Origin: Haloechinothrix sp033042135
Lineage (GTDB): Bacteria > Actinomycetota > Actinomycetes > Mycobacteriales > Pseudonocardiaceae
Length of the DNA: 64,000 nucleotides
NCBI RefSeq assembly: GCF_033042135.1
Contig: NZ_WBXM01000003.1
Span: 124,001-188,000 of the forward strand
Direction of reading: 5' to 3'
Below, one piece after another: positions 37,605 to 45,296 of this stretch. The translations under genes and the position numbers were made by a program. A model generated the notes under the pieces. That model was not told the DNA's origin. It did no database searches and saw nothing but the letters and a program-made list of their open reading frames with translations. Positions within the stretch are counted from its first letter, which is position 1, and each line of letters starts with the position of its first letter.

Positions 37605-38393
37605 CTACAGATAGCGGCTGATGCCGCCGCCGACGTCGATGGCGGTGCCGGTGATGTAGGAAGCCCTCGGCGACAGCAGCATCACCACTGCGTAGGCCAC
37701 CTCCTCGGCGGCTCCGAGCCTGCCGAGCGGGATCCCGCGATCTCGTGCCAGCTCCGCCGTCCACTCCCGCCAGCTCAGCGAGCTGCCGGATCGCTCGTAG
37801 CGCCGCCGCCACTGCCCGGTGTCGATCAGCCCGAGACAGACCGAGTTCACCCGGATCCCGTCGGCGGCGTACTCGGCGGACAGCGTGCTGGACAGGTTCA
37901 GCAGCGCCGATCGCGCCGCCGAGGTCGCAGCCAGCGTCGTTTCGGGCTGTTTGGCGAGGATCGCGTTGATGTTGACCACGGCGGGGCAGTCGGAACACCG
38001 CAGCCACGGCAGCGCCGCCCGCACGGTGTGCAGCACGCTGAAGACTTTCAGGTGCAGCTCCTCGCGCCACTGCTCGTCGGTGGTGTCGCCGAGCGCTGCG
38101 AGCAGCGAGCGGCCAGCGTTGTTCACGACCCCGTCGATGCCGCCGAGTTCGCTTGCCGCGCCGTCGAGGAAGGCCGACACCGCCTCGCCGTCGGTGACAT
38201 CGCAGGCCGCAGTGTAGGTACGGGCGCCGTCTGCACGTGGCAGCTCGGCCAGTGCCGCGGCCAGCCGCTGCTCGTCCCTGGCACACGCCGCGACGTGGGC
38301 GCCTTCGGCCAGTAGCGCGCCAGCGGTCGCCAGCCCGACGCCGGAACTGGCGCCGGTGACCACCACAGCGCGGCCGGTGAGTCCGAGATCCAT
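37605..38393 (-). CDS. Short-chain dehydrogenase/reductase-like protein without the YxxxK pair
   Basis: The 262-aa protein has the SDR Rossmann start VVVTGASSGVGLATAGALL (TGxxxGxG) and NNAGRS. The region that should hold catalytic Ser, Tyr and Lys reads VVNINAILAKQPETT followed by AATSAARSALLNL. By eye, the serine, tyrosine and lysine positions are occupied by Asn/Ala, Thr and Arg. Such divergent SDRs occur in catabolic operons and may use another mechanism or be non-catalytic. The end GTAIDVGGGISRYL is normal. A second, canonical SDR lies 8 bases upstream in the operon. Confidence 0.8.
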   Translation of the reverse strand: MDLGLTGRAVVVTGASSGVGLATAGALLAEGAHVAACARDEQRLAAALAELPRADGARTYTAACDVTDGEAVSAFLDGAASELGGIDGVVNNAGRSLLAALGDTTDEQWREELHLKVFSVLHTVRAALPWLRCSDCPAVVNINAILAKQPETTLAATSAARSALLNLSSTLSAEYAADGIRVNSVCLGLIDTGQWRRRYERSGSSLSWREWTAELARDRGIPLGRLGAAEEVAYAVVMLLSPRASYITGTAIDVGGGISRYL

Positions 38394-38401
38394 GCTCGCT
38401 C

Positions 38402-39181
38402 CTAGCTGAAAACGAATCCGCCGTTGACGACCAGCGTCTGCCCGGTCATGTAGGAGGCCGACGCCGAGAGCAGGAAGAGCACCGCGCCAACGACGTCCTC
38501 GGCTCGCTGCGGCCGGGACAGCGCCCGGTTGCGCGCGTAGAGCTCGTGACGCTCGCGTGGCACGGCTTCGGTCGCCTCCACCTCGGTCAGCCCCGGGGCC
38601 ACGGCATTGACGGTTATGCCGTCCGGGCCGGCGTCACGAGCCATGGCGCGGGTCAGCGCGATGACAGCGCCCTTGGAGGTGACGTAGTGCGCCAACCGGG
38701 CCGAGCCGTACAGCGCGGCATCGGAGGCCAGGTTGACGACCCGCCCCTGGCCGGTGGCGGCCAGCGCCGGGTACAGCGCGCTGGTGACCAGCCAGGCGCC
38801 CCTGGTGTTGACCGTCATGAGCCGGTCCCACTCCGCGACGTCAAGTTCGGCGAAGTGCTTGCCGCCGACACTGTCGGCCAGCGCGGCGTTGTTCACCACA
38901 CCGTGCACCGGGCCGGTGGCCGCTGCCTGCGAGGCCAGGTGCTGCACCGATGCCGGATCGGCGATATCGGTGTCGATCCTGGTGACGGTCACGCCGTCGG
39001 CGGACAGCGCGTGTTCGGCCTCGGTCGCCCGCTCGGGATGGCGTTCGGCCATCACCACGGTTCCGCCCGCGGCACCGATACCGGCGGCGATGGCGTAGCC
39101 GAGGCCACGGCCTGCACCGGTGACGACGATGCGGAGGCCGTCCAGCGTGGTCGGGGGTGCCGGGGTGGCATGTGGGGCCAT
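38402..39181 (-). CDS. Short-chain dehydrogenase/reductase (canonical)
   Basis: The 259-aa protein shows VVTGAGRGLGYAIAAGIG (cofactor), NNAAL, and the catalytic set: serine in VVNLASDAALYGS and YVTSK for tyrosine and lysine. A basic residue after the second strand is absent and the acidic ends do not settle NAD versus NADP. It would oxidise or reduce a hydroxyl/keto group in the pathway. Its ATG overlaps the stop of the alpha/beta hydrolase gene by one base, so the genes are coupled. Confidence 0.88.
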   Translation of the reverse strand: MAPHATPAPPTTLDGLRIVVTGAGRGLGYAIAAGIGAAGGTVVMAERHPERATEAEHALSADGVTVTRIDTDIADPASVQHLASQAAATGPVHGVVNNAALADSVGGKHFAELDVAEWDRLMTVNTRGAWLVTSALYPALAATGQGRVVNLASDAALYGSARLAHYVTSKGAVIALTRAMARDAGPDGITVNAVAPGLTEVEATEAVPRERHELYARNRALSRPQRAEDVVGAVLFLLSASASYMTGQTLVVNGGFVFS

Positions 39182-39993
39182 CAGCTGCTCCCCGCCGGGT
39201 CGCCCGCGTCCACCGTGGCGAGGAACCCGGACACGGTGGCGTTGAACTGTGCGGGGCGCTCCTGGTTGGCGGCGTGGCCCCCGCCGATCACCCGGAGCCG
39301 CGCGCCGGGGATGCGGCTGGCGAGCTCCTCGCTCTCGGTCACGCCGGTCACCCCGTCCTGCTCACCCACCACGACCATCGTGGGGACGGTGATACGCGCG
39401 AGGTCGACGGTGTGGTCGGTCTCGGCCATGGAGCGCACCGCAGCGTCATAACCCACCTGCCGGAGCTCGCTCATGATCGACACGACCTGGTCCACGGTGG
39501 CAGCCTCGGCGTCGGGCGCGGTCAGCCGCGGGCCGCGCTGCCGGGCGAACTCCGCCGAACCGAGCGAGCGCAGCTGGTCCGCGCGGCGCAGCATCCGCTG
39601 TGCCGATTCGTGTGAGCTCGCTGAGCCTCGGGTGGAGTCGGCCAGCACCAGCGAACGCACTCGGCCGGGGTGGCGCAATGCCGTCCGGGTGGCGATCACC
39701 CCGCCCCAGGACACGCCCACCAGGTGGGCGGTGTCGATGATCAGTTCGTCGAGGAGCTCGACCAGTAGGTCGGCGTAGCCGGTCAGCGTGCCGGGCACGT
39801 CGTCGGTGGAGCCCCCGTAACCGGGAGCGTCCCAGGCATAGGCGCGGTGGCTGGTGGCCAGCGCAGGTAGCTGCCGCTCGAACGAGGCGCTCGAACCCCC
39901 GATGCCGTGCAGCAGTACCACCGCCGTGCCCTCGCTGCCGGCCGTGCGGAGCTGGATCCCGCGGATCGTGTGCCGCGCGGTGATCGTGCTCAT
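39181..39993 (-). CDS. Alpha/beta hydrolase, meta-cleavage-product hydrolase-like
   Basis: The 270-aa protein has HGIGGSSASFERQL (oxyanion region), the nucleophile elbow GVSWGG, a late aspartate in VVGEQDGVTG and the histidine in IGGGHAANQERP. This is the layout of C-C bond hydrolases such as MhpC/BphD and of related esterases. Two genes upstream in the operon is an extradiol dioxygenase, so a role in hydrolysing a ring-cleavage product is likely but inferred. ATG 39993 lies in an ATGA overlap with the upstream gene. Confidence 0.85.
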   Translation of the reverse strand: MSTITARHTIRGIQLRTAGSEGTAVVLLHGIGGSSASFERQLPALATSHRAYAWDAPGYGGSTDDVPGTLTGYADLLVELLDELIIDTAHLVGVSWGGVIATRTALRHPGRVRSLVLADSTRGSASSHESAQRMLRRADQLRSLGSAEFARQRGPRLTAPDAEAATVDQVVSIMSELRQVGYDAAVRSMAETDHTVDLARITVPTMVVVGEQDGVTGVTESEELASRIPGARLRVIGGGHAANQERPAQFNATVSGFLATVDAGDPAGSS

Positions 39994-40772
39994 CGGAATA
40001 CCCCTTTCGGGTTGACCAGACCGTCGATCGCCGACAGCACCGCGTACGGCACGACCCGGCTGCTGGTCGGCGTCCGGAAAGACGGCTGGTTGGTGATGTC
40101 GAACCGGTAGTGCCCCGCCGCGCCCTCGGCGGTGATGACGTGCGAGGTTCGCTCCGCTGCCGGGTCGGCCACGACGGCCGCTTCCACGACATCCCAGTCG
40201 CGCACGGCCAACGCGACCGAGGCGGCGACGTTGGCCGAGGCGGGAAACGCCTCGGTGACGGTGCGCGCGGGCCCGCGCATCACCTCGACGGGCGCTGCGG
40301 CGTGGCGCAATCGCCGCGCCTGATCGTCGTCCATCCACGGCTGGATCAGGCTGCCCGCGCGCTTGGTGGTGACGATCTCCACGTGGTGCAGCGGCCCCAT
40401 GGCCGCTGCGGCGGCCAGCAGGTCCAGTCCGCCGATCGCGCCGGTGGACAGGTGGACCGCGCCTGGGCCCGCGCCGAGCAACCGCTCGAACAGCTGCTGG
40501 TCGGCCAGCGCGCCGACGGAGACGATCAGCAGGTCGCAGCCGGCGTCCAGGATCCGGGGGCCGAGCGTGGCCAGCGCCTGCTGGCCCGCGCACTCGACCA
40601 CCAAGTCAGCCGTGTCGAGCATCTCGTCGAAGGGCATCGCGTGCAGCCCGTCTGGGGGATTCGGATCCTTGTGGCTGATCCCGGCCAGCTCCGCCCTGGG
40701 CACGGCGCCCTCGCGCAGCTTCGCGGCCACCACCGCACCGATTGAGCCTGCCCCGATCACGCCGATTCTCAT
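39990..40772 (-). CDS. Aspartate-dehydrogenase-like protein (DUF108 family)
   Basis: The 260-aa protein has an N-terminal Rossmann fold (RIGVIGAGSIGAVVAAKL) and the aspartate dehydrogenase C-terminal domain (GAIGGLDLLAAAAAMG, VTTKRAGSL, FPASANVAASVALA). L-aspartate dehydrogenase makes iminoaspartate with NAD(P). Its presence between an extradiol dioxygenase and a hydrolase, coupled by ATGA overlaps on both sides, suggests a catabolic job such as acting on an amino, imino or aldehyde intermediate rather than NAD synthesis. The real reaction is unknown. Confidence 0.8.
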   Translation of the reverse strand: MRIGVIGAGSIGAVVAAKLREGAVPRAELAGISHKDPNPPDGLHAMPFDEMLDTADLVVECAGQQALATLGPRILDAGCDLLIVSVGALADQQLFERLLGAGPGAVHLSTGAIGGLDLLAAAAAMGPLHHVEIVTTKRAGSLIQPWMDDDQARRLRHAAAPVEVMRGPARTVTEAFPASANVAASVALAVRDWDVVEAAVVADPAAERTSHVITAEGAAGHYRFDITNQPSFRTPTSSRVVPYAVLSAIDGLVNPKGVFR

Positions 40773-41701
40773 CCCTGCCACCACGCCGTGTAGCCCGGGT
40801 CGGGAACCCCCGCCATGTGCGCGCGCACGTCCTTCGACGGCGGGCCCGCAGTGCCCCACAGGTCGGACAGCTCGGGGGTGCGTCGCCACACCCGGCACAA
40901 CCAGGCGTCCTCGACGACCTGCTCCACTTCGGATGTGTACTCGCACACCAGACCGCCGGGGTCGGCGAAGTAGCTGAAGGTGTTGTTGCCGGGCCCGTGC
41001 CGTCCCGGCCCCCACAGCGGTGTGATGCCGTGGTGCCGGAGCCTGCCGATTCCGCGCATGAAGTGGTCGATGGAGGGCATCTCGTAGGCGACGTGGTTCA
41101 CCGAGGGGAACGGCGCCTGGTTGAACGCGATGACGTGGTGATCGGCGTTGCAACGCAGGAACGCCATCTGGTGCTCGGACCAGTCGGAGACGCGCATGCC
41201 GAGCACGCGGGTGTAGAACTCGCAGGTGTTGTCGATGTCGGCGGTGTTGAGCACCACGTGCGCCAGCTTGCGTGGCACGGCGGGGTGGCCGTCCGGGTCG
41301 TCGGGGACGACTGCTTCGACGTTGGCGGTGAGCTCGATCAGCCTTCCCTCTGGGTCGCCGAAGCGCAAGCCGTAACCGCCGCCGACCTGGTCGAGCTTGC
41401 CAGGTTCGGTGACAAGCGCGACGCCGTGCGCGTCGAGCCTGCGCGCCGCCTCGTCGATCTCGGCGGGGGTGGCCACCGAGAAGACGACCTTGCCGAGCGC
41501 GTTCTGTTCCGCCTGCTGCAGCTGCAGCACGTGGTGCTCCTGGCCGGTGCCGCGCAACCAGACGGCTCCCCAATCACGCTCGACGGGCCTCAGGCCCCAG
41601 ACCTCGTTGTAGAACCCGGCGGAGTCGTCGCAACGAGTGGTGCGCAGCGTGACCGAGCGCAGCGATCGCAGCCGGGCGATGGGGGGTGGGTGTTCGGGCA
41701 T
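40769..41701 (-). CDS. Extradiol (VOC-type) ring-cleavage dioxygenase
   Basis: The 310-aa protein has two vicinal-oxygen-chelate modules, as in 2,3-dihydroxybiphenyl and catechol 2,3-dioxygenases. The C-terminal module keeps all three iron ligands: His148 in KLAHVVLNT, His203 in SVNHVAYEM and Glu254 in LVCEYTSEV, with second-shell His/Tyr nearby. It should open a catechol-like or dihydroxypyridine ring by meta-cleavage. ATG 41701 has AAGGAGG 6 bases upstream. It follows the Rieske oxygenase by 88 bases and overlaps the aspartate-dehydrogenase-like gene. Confidence 0.9.
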   Translation of the reverse strand: MPEHPPPIARLRSLRSVTLRTTRCDDSAGFYNEVWGLRPVERDWGAVWLRGTGQEHHVLQLQQAEQNALGKVVFSVATPAEIDEAARRLDAHGVALVTEPGKLDQVGGGYGLRFGDPEGRLIELTANVEAVVPDDPDGHPAVPRKLAHVVLNTADIDNTCEFYTRVLGMRVSDWSEHQMAFLRCNADHHVIAFNQAPFPSVNHVAYEMPSIDHFMRGIGRLRHHGITPLWGPGRHGPGNNTFSYFADPGGLVCEYTSEVEQVVEDAWLCRVWRRTPELSDLWGTAGPPSKDVRAHMAGVPDPGYTAWWQG

Positions 41702-41789
41702 GGCATGCCTCCTTGGGGTCGAGCGGATTCGGCGCCCGCTTCGGGGCCGTCGGGACGGGCTTTGGGTCCGGCTGGCGGCCGGTCCTTCC

Positions 41790-42872
41790 TCAGCGCGTCG
41801 CCCCGGCAGCGGCACCTGCCGAGGGGCGGCCGCTGCCGCGCTTGTCCGTGAGCGCTTCGGCCTGGCGGGTGGCTTCGGCCTTGAGCTTGCGACGCATTCT
41901 GACCAGGGCGATGTCGTGCTGGTAGAGGTTCTCGCGCTGCCAGGCATCGGACGGCAGGGCTTCGGCCATGGCGCGGTCCTGTTCGAGGACCTCCCAGTGG
42001 CGGGCTTCCAGGCGGTGCTTGAACAGGAAGCGCCAGCTGTCCCGCTCCCAGCCGGACACCTCGCGGCAACGCCAGAAGAAACCGGCGTGCTGGCTCTCGT
42101 TGATCGCGGTAAGGGTGGCCACGATCGTGAACGGGCCACCGGGCCCCGCGCTGGCTGGGTAGGGGATGTCCAGCGTGACCGAGGCCAGGCCGGTGTCCGA
42201 CCACTCGACCCAGTCGAAGTTGACGTCGCGCTGGTCGGTCTTCTCGAAGACGAACCCGGTGTCGGTGTCGCGGATCTGGAACTCGGCTTCCCGCTTGCCG
42301 CCGTACATGGTGTGGCTGTTGCGATGCAGGAAGGCGCCGTGCATGGGGTCGAGCAGGTTGTCGAGCGAGTAGAGGTAGGAGCAGTCCCACTCTACGTAGC
42401 AGAGGAAGTGTTCCCACTCGCCTCCCGCGATGGGGGCCGGTAGCCGCAGTGGCGGGGCCTCGCCGGTCTCGTCCACACCGAACCAGGCGAACACCGCGCC
42501 CGCGTGCTCGGCTGCCGGGAAGGTGCGCAGCGCCGCACGGCCTTCCAGCGAGCAGCCGGGGCTACCCGGTACGGACACGACCACGCCCTCGCCGTCGACC
42601 TGCACGCCGTGGTAGTTGCACGCCAGCCGGTCGCCCATGTGCACACCTTGCGACAGCCGCGCACCGCGGTGCGGGCAACGGTCTTCCTGCACGTGCACGG
42701 CACCGGAGGCGTCGCGCCACAGCACGAGCTGCTCCCCGGCGCGCTCCAGGCGGATGAGCTCGCCGGTGCGGACCCGCGTCGACGGGCACAGCGCGTACCA
42801 GTGGTCCCGTAGCCCGAGCTCGACCAGGTCGTCGGCAGTGAACCGGGGGGATCGGCGGGATGTGGATGCCAT
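41790..42872 (-). CDS. Rieske non-haem iron oxygenase, catalytic subunit
   Basis: The 360-aa protein has the Rieske [2Fe-2S] motif from Cys66-Pro-His68 to Cys85-x2-His88. The mononuclear iron site is in LLDPMHGAFLHRNS (His178, His183), with bridging Asp175. The size and single-subunit layout resemble group I oxygenases and demethylases (phthalate, vanillate, carnitine types), which take electrons from a PDR-type reductase like the one encoded at 43411-44418. It would hydroxylate or demethylate the first substrate. AAGGAGG lies 10 bases before ATG 42872. The last 40 residues are Lys/Arg/Gly-rich. Confidence 0.92.
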   Translation of the reverse strand: MASTSRRSPRFTADDLVELGLRDHWYALCPSTRVRTGELIRLERAGEQLVLWRDASGAVHVQEDRCPHRGARLSQGVHMGDRLACNYHGVQVDGEGVVVSVPGSPGCSLEGRAALRTFPAAEHAGAVFAWFGVDETGEAPPLRLPAPIAGGEWEHFLCYVEWDCSYLYSLDNLLDPMHGAFLHRNSHTMYGGKREAEFQIRDTDTGFVFEKTDQRDVNFDWVEWSDTGLASVTLDIPYPASAGPGGPFTIVATLTAINESQHAGFFWRCREVSGWERDSWRFLFKHRLEARHWEVLEQDRAMAEALPSDAWQRENLYQHDIALVRMRRKLKAEATRQAEALTDKRGSGRPSAGAAAGATR

Positions 42873-42877
42873 CGGAG

Positions 42878-43102
42878 CTACACCTCCTTCGCGCCGAGCT
42901 CGGCGAGCTGCGCAGTGAACGTGGCTTCGGTCCACTCGCGACCATCCGGGGGACGCACGCCGGAAGCGTTGAGCGCGGCGACGACGCCGGGTAGGTCGTG
43001 GGTCCCCGAGCTGTAGATCGCTTCCAGCTCGTCGGCGAGCGCGTCGGCGTAGTTGGACGTGGGCGCGGTCCGGCTCTGAACCGGGTGCGGGTGCGGCGCC
43101 AT
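42878..43102 (-). CDS. Small recombinase-like helix-turn-helix protein in the oxygenase operon
   Basis: The 74-aa product ends just 5 bases before the Rieske start. Its sequence (ADALADELEAIYSSGTHDL, then VVAALNASGVRPPDGREWT) resembles the helix-turn-helix segment found in serine-recombinase middle regions. It has no recombinase catalytic domain. Small proteins of this kind next to Rieske oxygenase genes may assist the oxygenase or regulate it; neither role is proven. Codon bias matches the neighbours, and the tight spacing supports a real gene. Confidence 0.65.
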   Translation of the reverse strand: MAPHPHPVQSRTAPTSNYADALADELEAIYSSGTHDLPGVVAALNASGVRPPDGREWTEATFTAQLAELGAKEV

Positions 43103-43110
43103 GGATACTC

Positions 43111-43404
43111 CTAACGTTCTGCTCGGGCCTGGGCCAGGGCGTGCTCGCCACGTTCGGTCAGCACGGCCGGAGCACGGATGCCGGTCGGTCCGGCGGTTCT
43201 CGGGTTGATGTAGCCGTGCCGTGCCAGCCGGTGGGCGGTGCTCTGGTCACAGCAGGCCAGTCCGTCGATGAACAGGTCGGGTTCGCAGCTGACGGTGAGC
43301 TCGGCGCGGCCGAGGGCGACCGCGCGCAGCAGCGCGCGTTCCCGGTGGTTGAGCGGGGATCGTTGCTTCGGTGCGGTGGTTGCCACGGGGACACTGCCGG
43401 TCAT
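43111..43404 (-). CDS. Small unrecognised protein, possible winged helix, in the oxygenase operon
   Basis: The 97-aa product is encoded 6 bases after the reductase gene start codon side and 8 bases before the 74-aa gene. A helical part (LNHRERALLRAVALGRAEL) and an ending PAVLTERGEHALAQAR look like a small winged-helix protein. Two adjacent cysteines (LACCDQS) and a third (SCEPD) are present but no metal-binding pattern is clear. I do not recognise the family. The spacing and codon use indicate a genuine operon member. Confidence 0.6.
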   Translation of the reverse strand: MTGSVPVATTAPKQRSPLNHRERALLRAVALGRAELTVSCEPDLFIDGLACCDQSTAHRLARHGYINPRTAGPTGIRAPAVLTERGEHALAQARAER

Positions 43405-43410
43405 GAGCGA

Positions 43411-44418
43411 TCACCGCCCGGCGGTCTCGTCGAGGTCGAGTACGAGCTCGGGGGAGTGGCTGCGCGAGACACAAACCATCATGCTGTGGTTGCTGTCCCG
43501 CTCGGCCTCGCTCAGCACCGCGTCGCGGTGGTCGGGCTCGCCGGTCACCACCGGGGTCTCGCAGCTGCCGCAGACGCCTTCCCGACACGAGAAGGGCATG
43601 TCGAACCCGGCCTGCTGCAGCGCGTCGAGCACCGGGACATCGGGCTCGACACGCACGCGGGCGCCGGAACCGGCGCAGACCACGTCGAAGGCACCGGATT
43701 CCGCCTCGGTGCCGAGCCCGGAACCCACCCCGGCCCCGGCCTCGACCGGGTTGTCGGTCGTCGCGAGCCGGAACCGCTCGACGTGTAGCTCGACCCCGTC
43801 CGGGATGGCCTGCTCCACCGCGCTGATCAATGGCTCCGGGCCGCAGCAGTACACGGTGGTGCCCGGCTCGACCGTGGCCAGCCGCGCTGCGAGATCGCAC
43901 GGCCCGCCGTGCTCGTCGTCGGCGTGCACGGACACGTGCTCGTCGCCGAACCCGGCCAGCTCCGACAGGAACGCCATCCGTTCCCGTGACCGGCCGCAGT
44001 ACAGCAGCTGCCACCGGTCGCGCCGTGCGGGATCTTCCGCCAGCGCGCGCACCATGGGCAGCAGCGGGGTGATGCCGATGCCGCCCGCGATGAACAGGTA
44101 CCGGCTGCTAGCTACGAGCGGGAAGTTGTTGCGCGGCCCGTCGACTTCGAGCACCGTTCCCGCGGTGAGTCGTTGGTGGATCCACTCGCTGCCGCCGCGG
44201 GAGTCGGGGGTGTGCAGCACCGCGACCGTCCAGCCGTCCTCGTCGGCGGGGTCACCGCACAGCGAGTACTGCCGCACAAGGCCGTTCGGCAGCCGCAGCC
44301 CGATGTGGGCTCCCGGCTCCCACGCGGGCAACGCGGCCCCGTCGATGTGCCGCAGCACCAGCTGAACCACACCGGAGGCGAGCCAGGTCGTCTGCTGCAC
44401 CTGGACCTTCGTGCTCAT
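43411..44418 (-). CDS. Phthalate-dioxygenase-reductase (PDR/VanB) family oxidoreductase
   Basis: The 335-aa protein combines an FMN/FAD-binding barrel (RQYSLCGDP), an NAD-binding domain (FIAGGIGITPLLPMVRAL and CCGPEPLI) and a C-terminal plant-type [2Fe-2S] ferredoxin (CREGVCGSCETPVVTG with the fourth cysteine in MMVCVSRS). It carries electrons from NADH to the Rieske oxygenase encoded downstream. ATG 44418 gives the standard N-terminus. It is the second gene of the operon, 31 bases after the cupin gene. Confidence 0.92.
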   Translation of the reverse strand: MSTKVQVQQTTWLASGVVQLVLRHIDGAALPAWEPGAHIGLRLPNGLVRQYSLCGDPADEDGWTVAVLHTPDSRGGSEWIHQRLTAGTVLEVDGPRNNFPLVASSRYLFIAGGIGITPLLPMVRALAEDPARRDRWQLLYCGRSRERMAFLSELAGFGDEHVSVHADDEHGGPCDLAARLATVEPGTTVYCCGPEPLISAVEQAIPDGVELHVERFRLATTDNPVEAGAGVGSGLGTEAESGAFDVVCAGSGARVRVEPDVPVLDALQQAGFDMPFSCREGVCGSCETPVVTGEPDHRDAVLSEAERDSNHSMMVCVSRSHSPELVLDLDETAGR

Positions 44419-44449
44419 GATCGCATCACCGGACCCGTTCTTGAGCGGT

Positions 44450-44971
44450 CTAGCTTCGATGCACGCCGTGCATCGGGGATGTGGGCGGGTAGGTCGGCAG
44501 CTCCGGCCGTTGCGCACCGATGATCACGCAGAACAGCGCGTCGGTGTCACCGATGTTGCGCAGGCTGCGGGGGACACCCGCTGGGACACGGATGAGATCG
44601 CGGTAGCCGAGCACGCGGCTGGCCGTCTTCGTTCCGTCGTCGACGTCGTGCACAGTGACCTCGAGCGTTCCTTCGAGGACGAAGAACACCTCCTCCACGT
44701 CGTGGTGAGTGTGCTCCGGGCCGATGGCGCCGACCGGCAGCCGCATGTTGGAGAAGGTGAAGTGCTCGGACGGCAGGATCCGGTTGTCGGTGGCGTGGTC
44801 GCCGGTGGCGCCGGAGCCGATGTAGCGGATCTGGGCGCGCTTGAACTGCTCGCCCGTCTGCGCCTGGAAACCGAGGGTGTCCCAGTCCTCGTGCCGGGTG
44901 TCCCGCCGGGCGATGCAGCTGTCGATCAGCTCGTTCAGTGCCGGGGTGGTGTCGGTTTCGGTGGGGCTCAT
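44450..44971 (-). CDS. Cupin-domain protein
   Basis: The 173-aa protein has one cupin barrel. Metal-ligand motif 1 is GPEHTHHDVEEVFFVLEG and motif 2 is PAGVPRSLRNIGD, in which the second-motif histidine is replaced. It may be a small dioxygenase, isomerase or ligand sensor; the sequence does not decide. ATG 44971 has GAGG upstream at slightly long spacing, and GTG 44983 is the alternative. It is the first gene of the minus-strand catabolic operon, and its promoter faces that of the aldehyde dehydrogenase. Confidence 0.78.
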   Translation of the reverse strand: MSPTETDTTPALNELIDSCIARRDTRHEDWDTLGFQAQTGEQFKRAQIRYIGSGATGDHATDNRILPSEHFTFSNMRLPVGAIGPEHTHHDVEEVFFVLEGTLEVTVHDVDDGTKTASRVLGYRDLIRVPAGVPRSLRNIGDTDALFCVIIGAQRPELPTYPPTSPMHGVHRS

Positions 44972-45067
44972 CGGATTCAGCACCTCGCGCTCTGCTGGTT
45001 CGTCGGCTGCGGTGTCGTGCGGTGTGCGGCCGTCCCGCAGCTGGCTCTGGCTGTCGTCGTGAATAAA

Positions 45068-45081
45068 TCTTAGATATAAAT
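45068..45081. promoter_or_regulatory. Putative MarR-type operator, site B1
   Basis: On the minus strand this site reads ATTTATATCTAAGA and shares CTAAG with sites A, B2, C and D. It lies about 97 bases before the cupin start, in the 325-base divergent region (44972-45296), which otherwise holds only the two promoters and sites B2 and C. Confidence 0.5.
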
Positions 45082-45082
45082 C

Positions 45083-45096
45083 AACTACTGCTAAGT
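45083..45096. promoter_or_regulatory. Putative MarR-type operator, site B2
   Basis: AACTACTGCTAAGT ends in TGCTAAGT, which recurs exactly in site C. It lies two bases from site B1, so the pair may bind two dimers ahead of the cupin operon. Confidence 0.45.
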
Positions 45097-45252
45097 GTTA
45101 TAGCATCGAGCCGGGTGTGGTGCAACCATGTCGTGCCGATCGGCCGCGGGGGCTCCCCAAGCAGGTAACGGACCATGTCCCGGTGTCGTTTCCCGGCGGT
45201 CGCCGCCTGCGGGCGTGCGGTGCCGTACTTCCTGGACTTGGCTGACTAATTC

Positions 45253-45266
45253 TCTTAATGCTAAGT
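45253..45266. promoter_or_regulatory. Putative MarR-type operator, site C
   Basis: TCTTAATGCTAAGT contains the inverted pair CTTA and TAAG. It lies 31 bases before the aldehyde dehydrogenase start, overlapping the likely -10 region, where a bound repressor would block transcription. Confidence 0.55.
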
Positions 45267-45296
45267 TAGTTGTGTCGTACTCGGAGGAGGTTTCAG

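Noticed and set aside
36304..38286. 660-codon frame covering the ThDP enzyme and SDR on the same strand
   Set aside because: Its translation is Arg/Ala/Gly-rich noise in another frame, while the overlapping genes show full enzyme motifs.
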